64,000 nucleotides of DNA, taken from Palaemon carinicauda. Taxonomy: Eukaryota; Arthropoda; Malacostraca; Decapoda; Palaemonidae. A model generated the notes under the pieces. That model saw nothing but the letters and a program-made list of their open reading frames with translations. It was not told the DNA's origin and did not search any database. Shown here piece by piece: positions 11,665 to 23,738 of the stretch (the first letter of the stretch is position 1; each line of letters begins with the position of its first letter). Position numbers and translations under genes: made by a program. The stretch is from contig NC_090725.1 of NCBI RefSeq assembly GCF_036898095.1, positions 204,599,763 through 204,663,762 on the forward strand, written 5' to 3'.

Positions 11665-13016
11665 TTATTGTGGAGAGGAAGGTGCAGAAGATGCTGGAGA
11701 AACTGGGGCAGGTGAATCAGGATTCTCTGGAAGTGAGACAGAAGATGCTGGAGAAGCTGGGGCAGGCGAGTCTGGAGGTGAAGAGCCTACAAGAGGTGGT
11801 GGAGAAGCAGAGGCAGCTGAGGTTGATGGCAGAGGCTCTGTAGCAATAGAGGCAGCTGAGGTTGATGGTAGAGGCTCTGTTGCAGGCAAATCTGGAGTAG
11901 TAGAGGCAGCTGATGTAGAGGGTGCAGTTCTCTCTACTTTCTTAAAATACCGCTCCAGGTTAGACTGGACAGAGAGGATCCTCTTCTCATCCAAAATCTC
12001 CTTATAACACTGCAGTAAGTCCATGACACCTCTGGAAACCCTGGTGAACCTGTCCATGTTGGGATCTTGAGCCTCGAAAGTTGCCAATGCTTGTTGTATC
12101 TCGGCAAAACCTTTTGACAAGCCCTGCCTTGTGAAAGCCTTAGGGTCTGGGGTGGGGGCTTCTTCCTCTTCCTCTATGATCTGCTTCCAAATTCCCTTGA
12201 GTGCCCTTGGATTTTCAGCCTGATAGACCAGCATGGCTTCAGTTTGAAGTCGCCAGCAGCATTTCCCCCAAGAAGCAAAGTTAGCCTCTCCTTGCCTGCT
12301 TTATGACCGGGTGCTGACTTCTCCTCCTTTGCTATGTATGTGCGGTTAGGCATGCGCTTCCAGAATAAACCTGTCTCATCCGCATTGAACACCTGATAAG
12401 CAGAATAACCCCCCTCCCTAATTATCTCAGCCAACGCTTTAGGAAATTCACTTGCTGCTTTCTCATCCCCACTAGCAGCTTCACCTTGCACTTTAAGATT
12501 ATGGTAATTGGCCCGAGCCTTAAATCGCATAAACCAACCCCTACTAGCCGAAAACTCTTCACTTTCACTTTCTTCCCCCCTTTCTTTTTTCAACGCTTCA
12601 AACAACCTTTTAGCCTTCTCTTGAATAACCATTAAGCTCACTGGAATACGCCGTTGATTTTGATCTTCCAACCAAAGCACTAATAACCTTTCCATTTCGA
12701 TAATTAAACCACTACGCTGTTTCGTTATCACTGTTGCTTTCATTGGAGCAGATCCTTTTACGTGTTCAACAATGCGCTCCTTATCTTTAAGGATAGTAGC
12801 CACGGTCGAACGGCTAAGGCCAAGCGATCGGCCAATGTTCGTTGGCGTTTCACCGTTTTTAGACCGCTTAATAATGTCTAATTTCACTTCCATGGTGATG
12901 GCCTTCCTTTTCTTCGATGCACTACCATCAGAAGAATCTGCCTTGCGCTTTGGAGCCATAATGAAGGGCAAAAAGTTCAAAAAAACGATCAAACACGTGA
13001 GAGAAAGAACAGGCAA
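11665..13016 (-). pseudogene. Tigger-like transposase with central deletion and frameshift
   Basis: Read on the minus strand. The likely start is the internal Met of the MAPKRKAD box near 12959, after which comes a basic stretch. A CENP-B N-terminal helix-turn-helix follows (LDIIKRSKNGETPTNIGRSL), then the CENP-B second DNA-binding domain and the start of the DDE domain, with the FNADETGLFWK box carrying the first catalytic aspartate. A one-base shift near 12240 moves the frame to the piece 12234-11665. There the HSENPRAL-type box (here QAENPRAL) joins directly to a Glu-rich C-terminal region, so the later catalytic residues are absent. The tail (about 11665-11900) is Pro/Ser/Ala-rich and repetitive. 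It cannot be active. Confidence 0.88.
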
Positions 13017-13256
13017 TCACAACCAAAAATGGCGTATGAGTGGAACTGAGCGACGCCTTCTTCCTCGCCCACAACCACCGCACAGCGTATTCATCCACCG
13101 CGCGCTAGAAACTAGTTCGCAATTGTTTACGTCGCTTACGACGCTAACGGTGTAAGACGGAACGACGCTTAATATTATTTTTATATTTTTATGGGGCGCG
13201 TTCGTAACGGCGAAACCGCGTAAGTCAGGACCGTCGTAACCCGAGGACCTACTGTA

Positions 13257-14282
13257 CTGTAATCCGACAGGATTTCAAGACGCTATCATGAAGAGTACTG
13301 AACTCTCTCCAGTTCGCAACAGTGACAGACCCAGTGCTAAGAGCACAGCTGAAAGATGTGTCAGGCGTCTGGAGAAGATACGCATCAAACGCTCGAAGAG
13401 ATCTAAAATGACCGATATCGATCTTACCTTGATCGCTTCTCAACCCATGGTTGAAGGCCAAAAGCCTAATGAGGACCGTGCCCTTGCAACTACCTCGACT
13501 ATCGAAGATCATCCGCATGGATGCCTCGACGGAAGAATATGGAGTTCACTCCCATCAGAGGAAACCCAAGGGACTTGGTCATCTCTACTCAAGGCCCTTC
13601 TCGTCTACATTTTGGAAGCCATGGCAGTCCTGTTGATGTTGGGGAAACTCTCTCCACGCAGATCAGCCCTCATCAGGCTGATCTGGGACAGCGAGGTGAT
13701 AGTGAGATGTCTGAACCGACAAGGCTCGAGATCGTCCCATATAATCTAAGTGATATTAGCCATTCCTTACCTAAAGAGATGGCACCTATCAGCAGTTCAC
13801 TTACAAATGATCCGCAATGTGACAGCGGATGCCCTACTCAGGCTCAAGCCGATAGAGTCAGAATGGTCCACAGACGCAGACACATTCTCTTCCAGATTGG
13901 AACAGGTTCTGGAACTGCAGATCGACCTCTTCGTGACGAGCTTCATCAAGAAACTACCTCAATATGTAGCCCCATATGAGGACCCTCAAGAGGAGATAAC
14001 GGACGCCATGTCTCTAGTGTGGAACGAATGGACCCGGAAATTCCTGTTCCTTCCATCCAATTTCCTTCTGAAGGTCCTCAACACGCTGAGATTCTTCCAA
14101 GGAAAGGCAGCTCTAGTGGCTCCCAAATAGTCCAAGAGCAACTGGTTCCTCTAGTGAGGGAACTGAGGCTGAGGCTGGCCCTTGTACTGAACCCAGCACT
14201 ATCTCAGATGGTTCAGAAGTTAATTGTCTTCGATTCATCAGAGAGAACCCAAAATCTTCATTTCATGATTTATTCGCCCTAG
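13257..14282 (+). pseudogene. D2-A RT thumb, RNase H and linker, 3' part
   Basis: Continues RT after the Tigger insertion. Broken frames match the family RNase H: an IRMDAS box (about 13513-13530) corresponding to the IHTDAS catalytic box of D2-E, LEAMAVLL (about 13612), VRCLNRQGSR (about 13702-13731), HLSAVHL (about 13785) and LQIDLF (about 13915-13932). It ends LMIFSP-like (here FMIYSP) at 14282 and overlaps the YR start in another frame, as in the other copies. Frameshifts lie near 13470, 13600 and 13745. Confidence 0.8.
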
Positions 14283-15096
14283 CGGTTAAGAAAAGATTTG
14301 GGATCTCAGAAGGCAATATAGACTTCCTAGGAGAATACAAGTCTAAGATAACAAGAAGACAATATGAATCATCTTGGAAAAAGTGGATTGCTAGGACCGA
14401 AAGAAATTTCAATAAACTTCTGTCTGTCCTTCTTTATCCACCTTCATAATAAAGGGCTGGCAGCTAACACGATAACTACGTGTAAGTCAGCCTTGACTAG
14501 ACCTCTTCTATATGCCTTTCATGTGGATCTGACGAATGTAACCTTTAACAAGATCCCGAAGGCATGCGCTAGGCTTAGGCCTGCAGCTCCTCCGAAGCTC
14601 ATCTCATTGTCTTTGGACAAGGTCCTACATTATGCCTCATCTGTGAACAATGAAGATTGTTCTCTCAAGGATCTAACCCAGAAGGTTATTTTACTGTTTG
14701 CTGTAGCCTCAGGGGCTAGAGTTAGTGAAATAGCCCTATCAAGAAATGAGGGCCACATTCAGTTCACAGAATTGGGAGGACTGAATCTCTTTCCTGATCC
14801 AGCCTTTCTCGCCAAGAACGAGCTACCCACTAAAAGATAGGGTCCCTGGAGAATCTGCCCTCTGAAGGAGGATGTCTCTCTATGTCCAGTAGTGTCTAAA
14901 GGTCTATCTTCGTAGAACTTCAGACTTCAGGGGAGGACAGCTCTTCAAAGGAGAAACCTCAGGATCAAACTTATCTCTAAAACAACTGAGGACGAAGCTC
15001 GCCTACTTCATTCGTAGAGCGGATCCTGACAGTACACCCGCAGATCATGATCCGAGGAAAATTGTTTTATCACTGAGTTTTTTTCAGTATACAGAC
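14200..15096 (+). pseudogene. D2-A tyrosine recombinase, first part
   Basis: YR interrupted by D2-B at 15097. The start (VNCLRFIREN, about 14221) overlaps the RNase H end. The KKRFGIS box is at about 14290, the core-binding LSFFIHLHNKGLAANTI box at about 14420-14475, the catalytic-Arg box ASGARVSEI at about 14705-14735, and LAKNELPTKR precedes a stop at 14840. The remainder, with the H-x-x-R region altered to Asp-His-Asp-Pro-Arg and the Tyr box, follows in shifted frames and at 23739-23912. It is inactive because of stops and the insertion. Confidence 0.85.
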
Positions 15097-15450
15097 TTTT
15101 TGGGCTCAAGGCATGACGTCCTAATGGAAGGTTCCTTTAGTAGCTTCCGAAGGGTATATATGACTACAGTGATATTCCCAGAGAATCAAACCAAAGGTTT
15201 CACAGAATTCTAACTTCTGGCGCGAGTACCTTTAAGATTACTCTCAAGGGTATCGTATATCATCAGGGGACGTATTCTTGACACGCCACATAGCAATCTG
15301 CACCCCGAATAGCCTTTACGCCTCTAGGCTCTAGGGGGAAAATGTGGCAGAATAGAAGGGTAACCGCAACAAAGATTACCCTGGTTCCCCTACTACAATC
15401 GTATCAAAACCGCGCCAACTCCCTCTGGCGGTCATTCCTTTATCTGTAGC
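15097..15450 (+). repeat. D2-B left ITR
   Basis: About 354 bp, inverted relative to 23361-23738. Even the inner, subfamily-specific part agrees, for example the block around CGCCAACTCCCTCTGGCGGT at about 15415-15434, which is found reversed near 23380. Confidence 0.88.
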
Positions 15451-18306
15451 GACTCGCTACGGTGGTGTTCCCTGTCGATCTGACATTTCCGATCGATTTC
15501 TGGGAATCTTTATGCTTCTACGGTTTCTTTCTCCATCTAGAAAGTTGAGTACTGATTCTTTACAATATGTAATTTAGTTCCAGCCTCACAATGAAATTGT
15601 GTATTTCTTGTGTGCGGATCTTCGCCGATCGCCGATGTCGCCATGGCGCTGTCGTTCTTTGTACATGTGCTATTTACTTAGCTTATTCATTGTTATGAAA
15701 GCTATTTAGGCATTATATATTGTAAAGATATCTATAAGCATATTTTTCCCTTTCCGTGGCGATCGTATATGTCAGAGTTTTGGTGATTTAGGTAACCGAA
15801 ATCTTGTCATGTCTGGGTAACATAACCTAGACAACATATACTTTCGTCATTTCCCCGGTTACCCTTTTGCATAGGTTATCATTCCTGGAGATCGATATCT
15901 CCTGGAATTATATTAACCATTATCAATCTCACTAGAGATTTATGGGTAATCTCTCTTCCCTCTGAGAGTAGCCTTAGGCTACAACTCTCTGCGGCGGCCT
16001 TGAATTTCGAATTCAGGCATGACTATCCTAGAGTTTTCTGTGTCATCCCTTAACGGCTGTCGGCAAGTTTTGGGATTCGATCAGAACCTCAGAGTATTTA
16101 GTCTTGTCGGCAGTCGGTCGGCGGGGTGATTGCATTCCCTTGCTGTCGGAACTACCGGCATAGGAGGCTAGCCCTCCCTAGACTACACCTGAATTGGTCG
16201 AATGTTACCGCCACCTTCTCCCTGTGGTCTAGTAGACTAGTCCTATGCTCGCCGACCCTAGGCTATAGAGTCGTATACTCTTGTGGCCTAGGATGGCGCC
16301 GGCATTGGAACTCTGTTTCTCCCTTGTTGAGAGGAACGGCATGAGCTGCCGTCCCCTTAACTGTATTAGCACCTCCTAAGCTGGAGAATAAATGATTCTC
16401 CTGCCGCTTGTGGTCGTGCCGGTACTGAAACAGAGTTTCTTCAAGGTGTGTAGATGCGCCAACATTGCCGGTCCCTCCTATACCTCATATAGGACCCTTT
16501 CCCCTCCCCCCTATACCTCATATAGGACCCTTTCCCCTCCCCCCTCTGTTCTTTTACGATGGCTGAGCCATTGTCTTTCCTGTGCACCTTACCATTGCAG
16601 GTGGATTGCCGGGGCCGCCCAGACCCCCCCCCTCCTCAGTCATCAGTTTGTGTATCAGCTGTAATAGTCAGGGCAGTGGCCAGCTGGCCAGCGTGGTGAT
16701 GACTGGCTGCAGACATAAATAAGGATAACGGCCTGTATTTGTTGTTGTTGACGGCTGTCGGCGACTGCCGGCTTCCAGCGGCTTTGGCGGCTGTGGATGG
16801 GAGGCCCCTTTTGTCACCAAGGTTCTCCATTTCTCCCTTGAACTGCTAGCCACAGTTTCTGTTGTCGGCGTATTGTTCTGGCCGGCAGTAGACCGGCACA
16901 GATAAATACTGACTCAGTAGGTAGTATGCCGACTGTACTCGTGCTGCCGGAGGCTGGCCTACAGTAGTAAGCCGGCAATAGTACTATGGCTAAATGGAAG
17001 TGAACCTTCTTTTCGGAGAAAGGCAGTAAAATTAGACTTTTTCATCTTTTATTACTGTATACATATACAGTAATAGATAGCCTTCACTCCATGCTTTCTC
17101 TCTCTCTATCTCTCTCTCTCTTTTCTAGCTTGCTAGATGCTCCGACAATAGCTAGCTAATCCGGCAATATGCCGGCTGAACTACAGTATATGTCTATACA
17201 GGTAATCAGTATAATTGCAGTATAGTATATACAGCAGATGAATAACTATCGTATATATTATACTAGTAGTTATTTCCAATATATCTTGGGTATCCCTACC
17301 CAGATATTTGCTGAACCCAATTCTATATTGATGTATTAATATTTCATCAATATTCTGATTTGAAATCAGTTTCCATTTACCCTGCAATATTGAATTTCGT
17401 AAAGGGCTGGTGGTGTGACACCTCAACCCCTATAGGGGAGAGCCTTTATCCCTGAGTTTCCCTGATCAAGAAACTCCCTGATTTAATATTGTACGAGAGG
17501 TCACAGCAAATAGATTGGTTGGGATGCATAAGTATATGTCTTTTATTTTCTGCCGGCTGAACTACGGTATAGGCCTATATAGGTAGTCAGTATATTTGCG
17601 GTATAGTAAATACGGCAGATGGATAACTAACGTAAAGATTATACTAGTAGTTATTTCCAATATATATTGGGTGTCCCTATCTAGATATTTGCTGAACCCA
17701 ATTCTATATTGATGGAATAATATTTCATCAATATTCTGATTTGAAATCAGTTTCTGTTTACCCTGCAATATTAAATTTCGTAAAGGGCTGGTGGTGTGAC
17801 GCCTCTAACCCCTAAAGGGGAGAGCCCTTATCCCTGAGTTTCCCTGTTCAGGAAACTTCCTGATTTAATATTGTAAGGGAGGTTGCAGCGAATAGATGGG
17901 TTGGGATAGACAAATATGTCTTTTAATTTCTAATCTACATATCTTGGATGCGAGCTTCTGCTGTTACCGCTCCTATTTCGAAAGAATGACATTCCTTCGA
18001 TACTCTGATTGTGTATCAATCCTCCGTACCTCACAGCGTTAAGCATAGAAGGGGACAGTGCATGTACACTTCCTTACACCTAGGTGTTCAAGCCCCCTTT
18101 TCTTCAGGGAATTCCCCGGTTGGAGGAATTTCCTTAAGACTGAGGAGAAGTAACAGCATTGGCTCACAGGGCATACACGGGTATGTGTCTCCCACTATCT
18201 CTTTTAGCTTTCTGTCCCAAGCTATTTTGTCAAAAGACAATTTTGCAAATTGCCTATCGATGCGATAATCAATTGAATACTCCTTTCTGTTCTCCCTTCC
18301 TTACAG
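15451..18306 (+). other. D2-B leader with tandem duplication
   Basis: Noncoding. A block starting TACAGTATATG at 17182 is repeated from 17563 (period about 381 bp), matching the duplicated block of D2-A. A short duplication, CTCCCCCCTATACCTCATATAGG-like, lies at about 16470-16545. A TC-rich microsatellite is at about 17095-17125. It ends at a splice-acceptor-like TTCCTTACAG (18297-18306). Confidence 0.55.
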
Positions 18307-18470
18307 GAGGAACACCAGATGATGCATTGCAGTCTTCTGCAGTTGTAAAGATGAGCATTTTCACGGACATAATATATGCAGGTTCCCCCAGCAATGTTGT
18401 TTCCAAAGTCCCCAATCTGCAGGACGGCAGTCTGGAGCTGTCGAACTGTGGTTGGTTTCGTTTCGAAAGT
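18307..18470 (+). pseudogene. D2-B gag N-terminal fragment
   Basis: Short stretch after the acceptor site resembling the start of gag in D2-A (8517-8690). It is interrupted, and no long gag frame follows. Most of gag is missing from this copy. Confidence 0.5.
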
Positions 18471-18559
18471 TATCTCTTAAATGCGGTTCAACTGGGAACC
18501 CGTAAAATGCGAAAACTCTACGGGAATTGGACCGAGAACTTCACTTTCTCATTACTAAA

Positions 18560-18720
18560 AATGCAGATTTACTGCTCCTTTTAAAGGTTTTTAAGGTCTA
18601 AACCCCCAACCCTGCCTCTCAAGTTGAGGTTGCAGACACTAACGGCATTGGTGAGTCTGAGCGGGACTCGAACCCCCGACTGACAAACACCGGGCAGAGA
18701 CTCCACATTCAAGCCACACC
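18560..18720 (-). repeat. tRNA-like SINE candidate
   Basis: On the minus strand the sequence contains GGTTCGAGTCC (plus positions 18664-18674), a perfect Pol III B box, inside a T-arm-like context about 50 nt from a GGTGTGGCTTGAATGTGG start resembling a weak A box. The tRNA-like body is about 70 nt (18720 to 18651) with imperfect acceptor pairing. An unrelated tail with AACCTTTAAAAGG-like sequence follows. A SINE is more likely than a working tRNA gene. Confidence 0.4.
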
Positions 18721-18724
18721 TTGT

Positions 18725-19490
18725 AGTGAAATCAACGACAGCAGTCATTGCTTCACTGTCACATCTGACTCCGCCGCCAAGAGCCGGCAGTGTGTGCCCT
18801 TGGTCACCACCCAGTCAATAGCTGATTTGGTATACCTTCAATCGACAGCCCGCCGATTCCCAGCGGTCTGCCGACAGCCCGAGGAGTCTCCTCTGGTTCA
18901 GAGATCCGCTGACTATGCGTATAGTTTTCACCACTACCCAGTCACATTGAATACTGGCTAGGATGGTGTGACGTCTGTCGCTGACAGCCGACAAGTCACT
19001 GATATGTTGAAGACCTGCTAGCCATATCGGTACTGAAATACTGTGCCAATTAACTTACCCCCAAGCACTAGCCTTGATGGTAACAGGCCAGTTGTATAGG
19101 GGTATACAATACCCTGTACACCTGCAGTTTAGGACCATATCGCAGACAGAAATCCTTGGTACATAACCATACAATAGAATTGTTTTCCAGTACATTGTGC
19201 TTCTAAGCACAACCCCTTGCTGAGACCTACCTGATTTGGGGGATCCACTTCCCCCCCTTCTTCCTTACGCTGATGCTTCATCAGCCTCTTGATTCTCATT
19301 ATTAATTCCCCGGATGTAGGGCGCTACTCTAGCCTTATGGACTAGAATCTTCCATCGGCCTCTTCTTGAAAGGGGATGCCCTAGAATCAATAATTAGGAA
19401 GACCGCAGCAGTTGGCTGGAAGGATTTACACGTCTGTGTCTCTCCTCTTTCCAGCGTACTTATCCTAAGCTTTATACAATAGAAAGGAAT
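18725..19490 (+). other. Second, different D2 leader segment inside D2-B
   Basis: Noncoding sequence resembling the 3' half of the D2-C leader (30700-31130). Shared features are the GAGACCTACCTGAT block (19220 against 30850), the CAGTTGGCTGG...GTGTC block (19408-19440 against 31035-31070) and the CAGCNTACNTATCCTAAGCTT block (19453-19473). It follows a complete D2-B leader, so this copy carries leader sequence of two subfamilies where gag should be. Confidence 0.55.
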
Positions 19491-19499
19491 CTTCTATTA

Positions 19500-21330
19500 C
19501 AGTGAAACACTGAAAAGCTGATATAGGCGAACAGTCAGGTATGGCCTGAAAGGAGAACGGAAGGGTTTCTTAGTTCTCCCTAGGATGTTAAACTGCATCC
19601 CACAGTTACAATGACCGTTGTTCCACAGACAGTCAGATTTATACACCTTCGGATCAGGCGAAGCAAACAGACGCTTCTGGTAGGAGGGAAGTTCCTCCTG
19701 GATCGCCGGACCTTTGATCACTGGAGTCCAAGGCCTGACCAAGATGAGACTAGAATGGAAATGGACATACCTTCACCATCCTTTCCTCAACTTTTCTTAT
19801 ATTCAAATTCCCCCTAGAAGAGTATACCTTAAAGCTCTAGAGCATACTAGCGGTGAGGAAATTAGAGTCCATCGATTTCCAATGAAGGCAGTTTAGTGTT
19901 CACATGAAAGACTCAAGAAATCTCTGAGTCATTCTGGACTTGGCGCCACGCAACAAGTTCCAATAGAACAGCAAGTTCAGAATGATAATCCTTCTGAACA
20001 TAAGGACCCTATTCAATAAGGGGTGTTGACAATCTAGCCAGCCCTGGAAGATGTCTATCAGCAACTTCCAGTAAGTCACCCCCTCCCCTCCTACCTAGGA
20101 TCCAAGTTATGGAAGATAACGTATATCCTGGACGAGATTCTCGTCGGACTAGTTTCAGTCCTAGGATCCTTACGGAATTAGCAGACAGTCAAGCGAAACC
20201 AAGCCTAGAAAGAGTTCAGGCAACGATGGCCCTGGACGACAGGCTGGGGTGGGCAGCACCCGAAATTACTGTCTATGAGCATCCATGGAGATGATCCGGC
20301 CTTGGAACATTGAGGATGCAAATAATAGAATCTCGATTCTCTCCAGCTCAGGGGCTTCAATGTTTTAAAAAATAATTGAAACCTGTAGTCACCCTAACGC
20401 CCCCTTTTCCCCTGGGGATGTAAAAGGAGATCGCAAGGTCTGTCAAGAGACTATGGTAATCAGTCAGGATTCCATAACGCTAACAGGGGGGAGTTTCAAA
20501 CTCTCTCCAGTTCACGATGATGACAGACCCAGTGCTACGTGCACAACTATAAGATGCGCTAAGAGGCTGGAGAAGATACGCATCAAACGCTCGAAGAGAT
20601 CTAATAGGACCAATGATGGTCATTCCCTCTCCGCTTACCCTACAATGACCAAAGGCCACGGACCCGTAGGCCATTTTAGCCCTGTAATGGGTGGATAAAC
20701 TCTCTCCACACAGATAGGACCTCCTCAGGTTGATCTGGAGCATCGAAGCGATAATGAAGGCGTCAAAACTGTCGAGGATAAGGGATGTCTCATTTCATTA
20801 GGGAATGCTAGCCATCCCTTCCTTAAGGGAATGGCGCCTATCAGCAGCTCGTTTATATATGATCCGCAAGGTGACAGCGGATGCTCTTCTCGGGTTCCAC
20901 CCAATAGAGTTGGAATGGTACATGGACGCAGACCCATTCCCTCCCAGAAAGGGACAAGTCCCCGAGCTGCAGATCGTTCTCTTCATCATGAGCGTTATCA
21001 AGATACTATCTCGTTATTTAGTCCCATACGAGGACCCTCTAATGGAGGTAACAGACATCATGTCTCTACATTAGAAGTGATGGACTTAGAATTCCTATTC
21101 AGCCCATCAAAATTTCCTCCAGAAGGTCCCTTACATGCTGAGACCCTTCCAAGGAAGAGGGGCTCTATTGGCTCACAGAAAGCCCAAGAACATCCCGTTC
21201 CCTGTAATGAAGGAACTGAGGCTAGTCCTAGTTATGCACCTAGGATTATCCAGGAGGTTCAGAAGTTTTCTGCCTTCCATTTATCACAGTACACCTGATC
21301 CCTTCATTTTACGAATTCCTTGCCCTTAAC
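19500..21330 (+). pseudogene. D2-B gag tail, RT and RNase H remnants
   Basis: Highly decayed. A gag C-terminal and RT-leader piece covers 19570-19800 (frames around TFDHWSPRP). An RT palm region spans about 19850-20300, where the expected YLDDWL box reads as a broken LDDRLGW near 20233-20255. RNase H and linker pieces are at about 20800-21330 (KVTADALLG, ELQIVLF). Frames change every 100-200 bp. Identification rests on collinearity with D2-E. Confidence 0.65.
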
Positions 21331-22425
21331 GGTTAGGAAAAAGACTGGGATCTTAAGGGCAAAATAGAATTCCTAGAAGAATACAAGTCTAGTCAACGAG
21401 AAGACAATACGAGTCTTCTTGGGAAAGTAAATTGTTTTGTAAAGCAAAAGGGCCCGAAAACAATCTCATGATCTTCTGCCTGTCCTTCTCTGTCCACCCC
21501 TATATTCAGGGTCTGGCGGCCGACAGCACGTTGGCCTTTGAGGAAGGAGGCAGTGTATCCTTGAATACTATGAGAACGCTAGTTCTTCGGCCTTGTCTCC
21601 ATATAAACCCTTGAGTAAGCACCAAGGGTATGGCCGACTTTGCGAGAGAGGTCACTTAATGGGATCTTTGGATCCATGGACCATTATCTCTGTGCAAGTC
21701 AGCCCCGACTAGACCTCTTCTATATGCCCTTTAAATGGATCTAACGATTGGAATCTTTAATAAATTCCCGATAACATGTGCAGGCTTAGGCCCGCAACGC
21801 CACTAAAGCCCATCTAATGGTCTTTGGACAAGGTCCTACATTATGCCTCACCTGTGAACAATGAGGATTGTTCCCTCAACCATCTAACCTAAAAGGTTAT
21901 TTTTCGGTTCGCTATAGCCTCTGGGACTAGAGTTAGTGTAATAGTGGCCCTATCCTGAGGGCCACATTAAGTGAGAGAACTGCATCTCTTTCTGATCTAA
22001 CCTTTCTCATTAAAGACGTCCTACCTACTAAGAGGTGGGGCTCCTGGAGAATCTGCCCTCTGAAGGAAGATGTCTCTCTAGGTCTGCTAGAGCGTCTAAG
22101 GTCTATCTTCATAGAACTTCAGACTTCAGGAGGAACAGCTCTTTACAGGAGAAAACTTTGGATCAAACTATCCCTACAACTGAGGGCGAAGCTCACCTAC
22201 CTTTTTCGCGGAGCGGATCCTGACAGTACTCCTGCAGATAAAAGATCCGAGGAAAGTTGCTTCATCACTGAACCTTTCAGTGTGTGGACTTCAGCCTCTT
22301 CGTTCACCTACTGATCGGAGGTTGTCCAATGCGTCTTACAGACACTATACTAAGCAAATCTATGGATTGAAGCAATATGTGGTGGCGGCAGGTGCTATTT
22401 GGACCCTGTCGTCTAGCTCTGCGAT
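21290..22425 (+). pseudogene. D2-B tyrosine recombinase remnant
   Basis: Collinear with the YR of D2-E but full of stops. Recognisable parts are a KKRLGS-like piece (about 21340), FCLSFSVHP (about 21474), an altered arginine box SGTRVSV (about 21920-21942), the GPWRICPLK-like sequence near 22050 and the tail RHYTKQIYGLKQYVVAAG (22338-22392), which contains the nucleophile Tyr box. It is inactive. Confidence 0.7.
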
Positions 22426-23189
22426 GAACAGTAAATTGATTGGGACTATCAAATTAAAGGAGAAGGGGTCAGCAATTTTTGTGTGACCTCCATTTGAATA
22501 AGTGTTGCCAAGGTAACACTAAATCTGTTCAGAATCTCAGGTGTGAAATTATACGGTTACCACTAGTGCCGTGTGTACACAGTACACAGTGTTGTTAGAC
22601 TATTTCATGTACAGAAATTATAAAGAAAAGTCTTGTTAAAAGAGCTTTTCTTCAGTTTGAGAGTGGCACTCATCATTTCCCCCTTTCAAAAAGGGGAACA
22701 TTATTTTCTGTGTATGTCTCTCGTATAATTTCCTTATAATGCTACATTCATTTAGCATGTAGTCATTTATTAGGAATAAATGTCTATTAAAATGCAGTTG
22801 CGTCCTAATTCGCCCAACAATTGCATGTTTTAAAATACCAGAGTTCCTTAACTTACTCATGTAAGTATTTCTCATATCATTGTATGCTTACAATCAATGG
22901 ATGGGGACACTGATATTGGTTCCGCAATATATACAATCCTTGAGACCGGTTGTATTCTCAGTGTATACTTATGTTTGTTCATACAATATATGCTACCTTG
23001 AGGCCCTTTTCCTACGTCTAAAAATGACTTCCCTGCAGGGGGCAGAAAGCACTAACATTGTTATGCTTAGTGATGATGACGGATAACGGTAACGTCATTT
23101 GTCTCAATTGGCCCTTTTGGCCTTGGAAATATTTCCCCAAGGTTAAGGCACTAACACAAAACCACAGATACATTAATTCTCTGGTATGC
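22426..23189 (+). other. D2-B 3' noncoding region
   Basis: No supported frame. It is homologous to the region after YR in D2-A (23913-24393 and 26109-26343), sharing for example GTGTGGCACTCATCATTTC-like and CATACAATATATGCTA blocks. Confidence 0.6.
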
Positions 23190-23283
23190 TTCCATTAGGA
23201 CGTCATGGCTTGAGCCCAAAAAACGGATTTTGAGCGAAGCGAAAAATCTATTTTTGGGTGAGATGGCCATGACGTCCTAATGG
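23190..23283. repeat. D2-B internal complementary region (ICR)
   Basis: The reverse complement of the left end (CCATTAGGACGTCATGGCTT through GAGCCCAAAAA) is joined to the reverse complement of the right end (CGGATTTTGAGCGAAGCG through GACGTCCTAATGG). In DIRS1 such a region templates joining of the two ends to form a circle. It carries the same TAATGG variant as both ends of this copy. Confidence 0.88.
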
Positions 23284-23360
23284 ACCCACCCTTCTTTTCT
23301 TTGAAAAGATCTTCACGGTTTCCCCCCCTGATCTACTGTATCTGTAGCACCTTGCTCAAC

Positions 23361-23738
23361 GCTACAAGGAATGACCGCCAGAGGGAGTTGGCGCGGTTTT
23401 GATACGATTGTAGTAGGGGAACCAGGGTAATCTTTGTTGCGGTTACCCTTCTATTGTGCCACGTTTTCCCCCTAGAGCCTAGAGGCGTAAAGGCTATTCG
23501 GGGTGCAGATTGCCATGTGGCGTGTCAAGAATACGTCCCCTGATGATATACGATACCCTTGAGAGTAATCTTAAAGGTACTCGCGCCAGAAGTTAGAATT
23601 CTGTGAAACCTTTGGTTTGATTCTCTGGGAATATCACTGTAGTCATATATACCCTTCGGAAGCTACTAAAGGAACCTTCCATTAGGACGTCATGGCCATC
23701 TCACCCAAAAATAGATTTTTCGCTTCGCTCAAAATCCG
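23361..23738 (-). repeat. D2-B right ITR
   Basis: Inverted copy of 15097-15450 with an extra terminal part of about 40 nt (CTCACCCAAAAATAGATTTT through AAAATCCG) not present at the left end. Left and right extensions therefore differ, and both are represented in the ICR. Confidence 0.88.

Larger units (their letters stand above)
11024..13254 (-). mobile_element. Tigger/pogo-like DNA transposon, internally deleted
   Basis: The terminal inverted repeats begin CAGGGGGTCCTCGGGTTACG at 11024 and end with the complement, CGTAACCCGAGGACCTACTG, at 13254. A TA duplication flanks them (11022-11023 and 13255-13256). Removing the element gives a sequence collinear with the other D2 copies (about 33965). 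It encodes a CENP-B-type transposase on the minus strand whose central catalytic part is lost. TA target, CAG ends and CENP-B domain fit the Tigger branch of pogo elements. Confidence 0.9.
15097..23738 (+). mobile_element. D2-B: DIRS1-like element inserted in D2-A YR
   Basis: Runs from TTTTTGGGCTCAAGGC (15097) to GCTTCGCTCAAAATCCG (23738). D2-A reads through the junction (ACAGAC before, TTTTGAGCGTC after) without visible target duplication, as expected of DIRS. ITRs are 15097-15450 and 23361-23738, and the ICR is 23190-23283. The coding content is the most decayed of all copies, with gag almost lost. Ends and ICR share the private variant GACGTCCTAATGG instead of the GTCGTCCTGATGG of other copies. 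Confidence 0.9.

Noticed and set aside
18560..18720. Functional tRNA gene
   Set aside because: The acceptor stem pairs poorly and the A box is weak. Only the B box is good, so it is listed as a SINE candidate.
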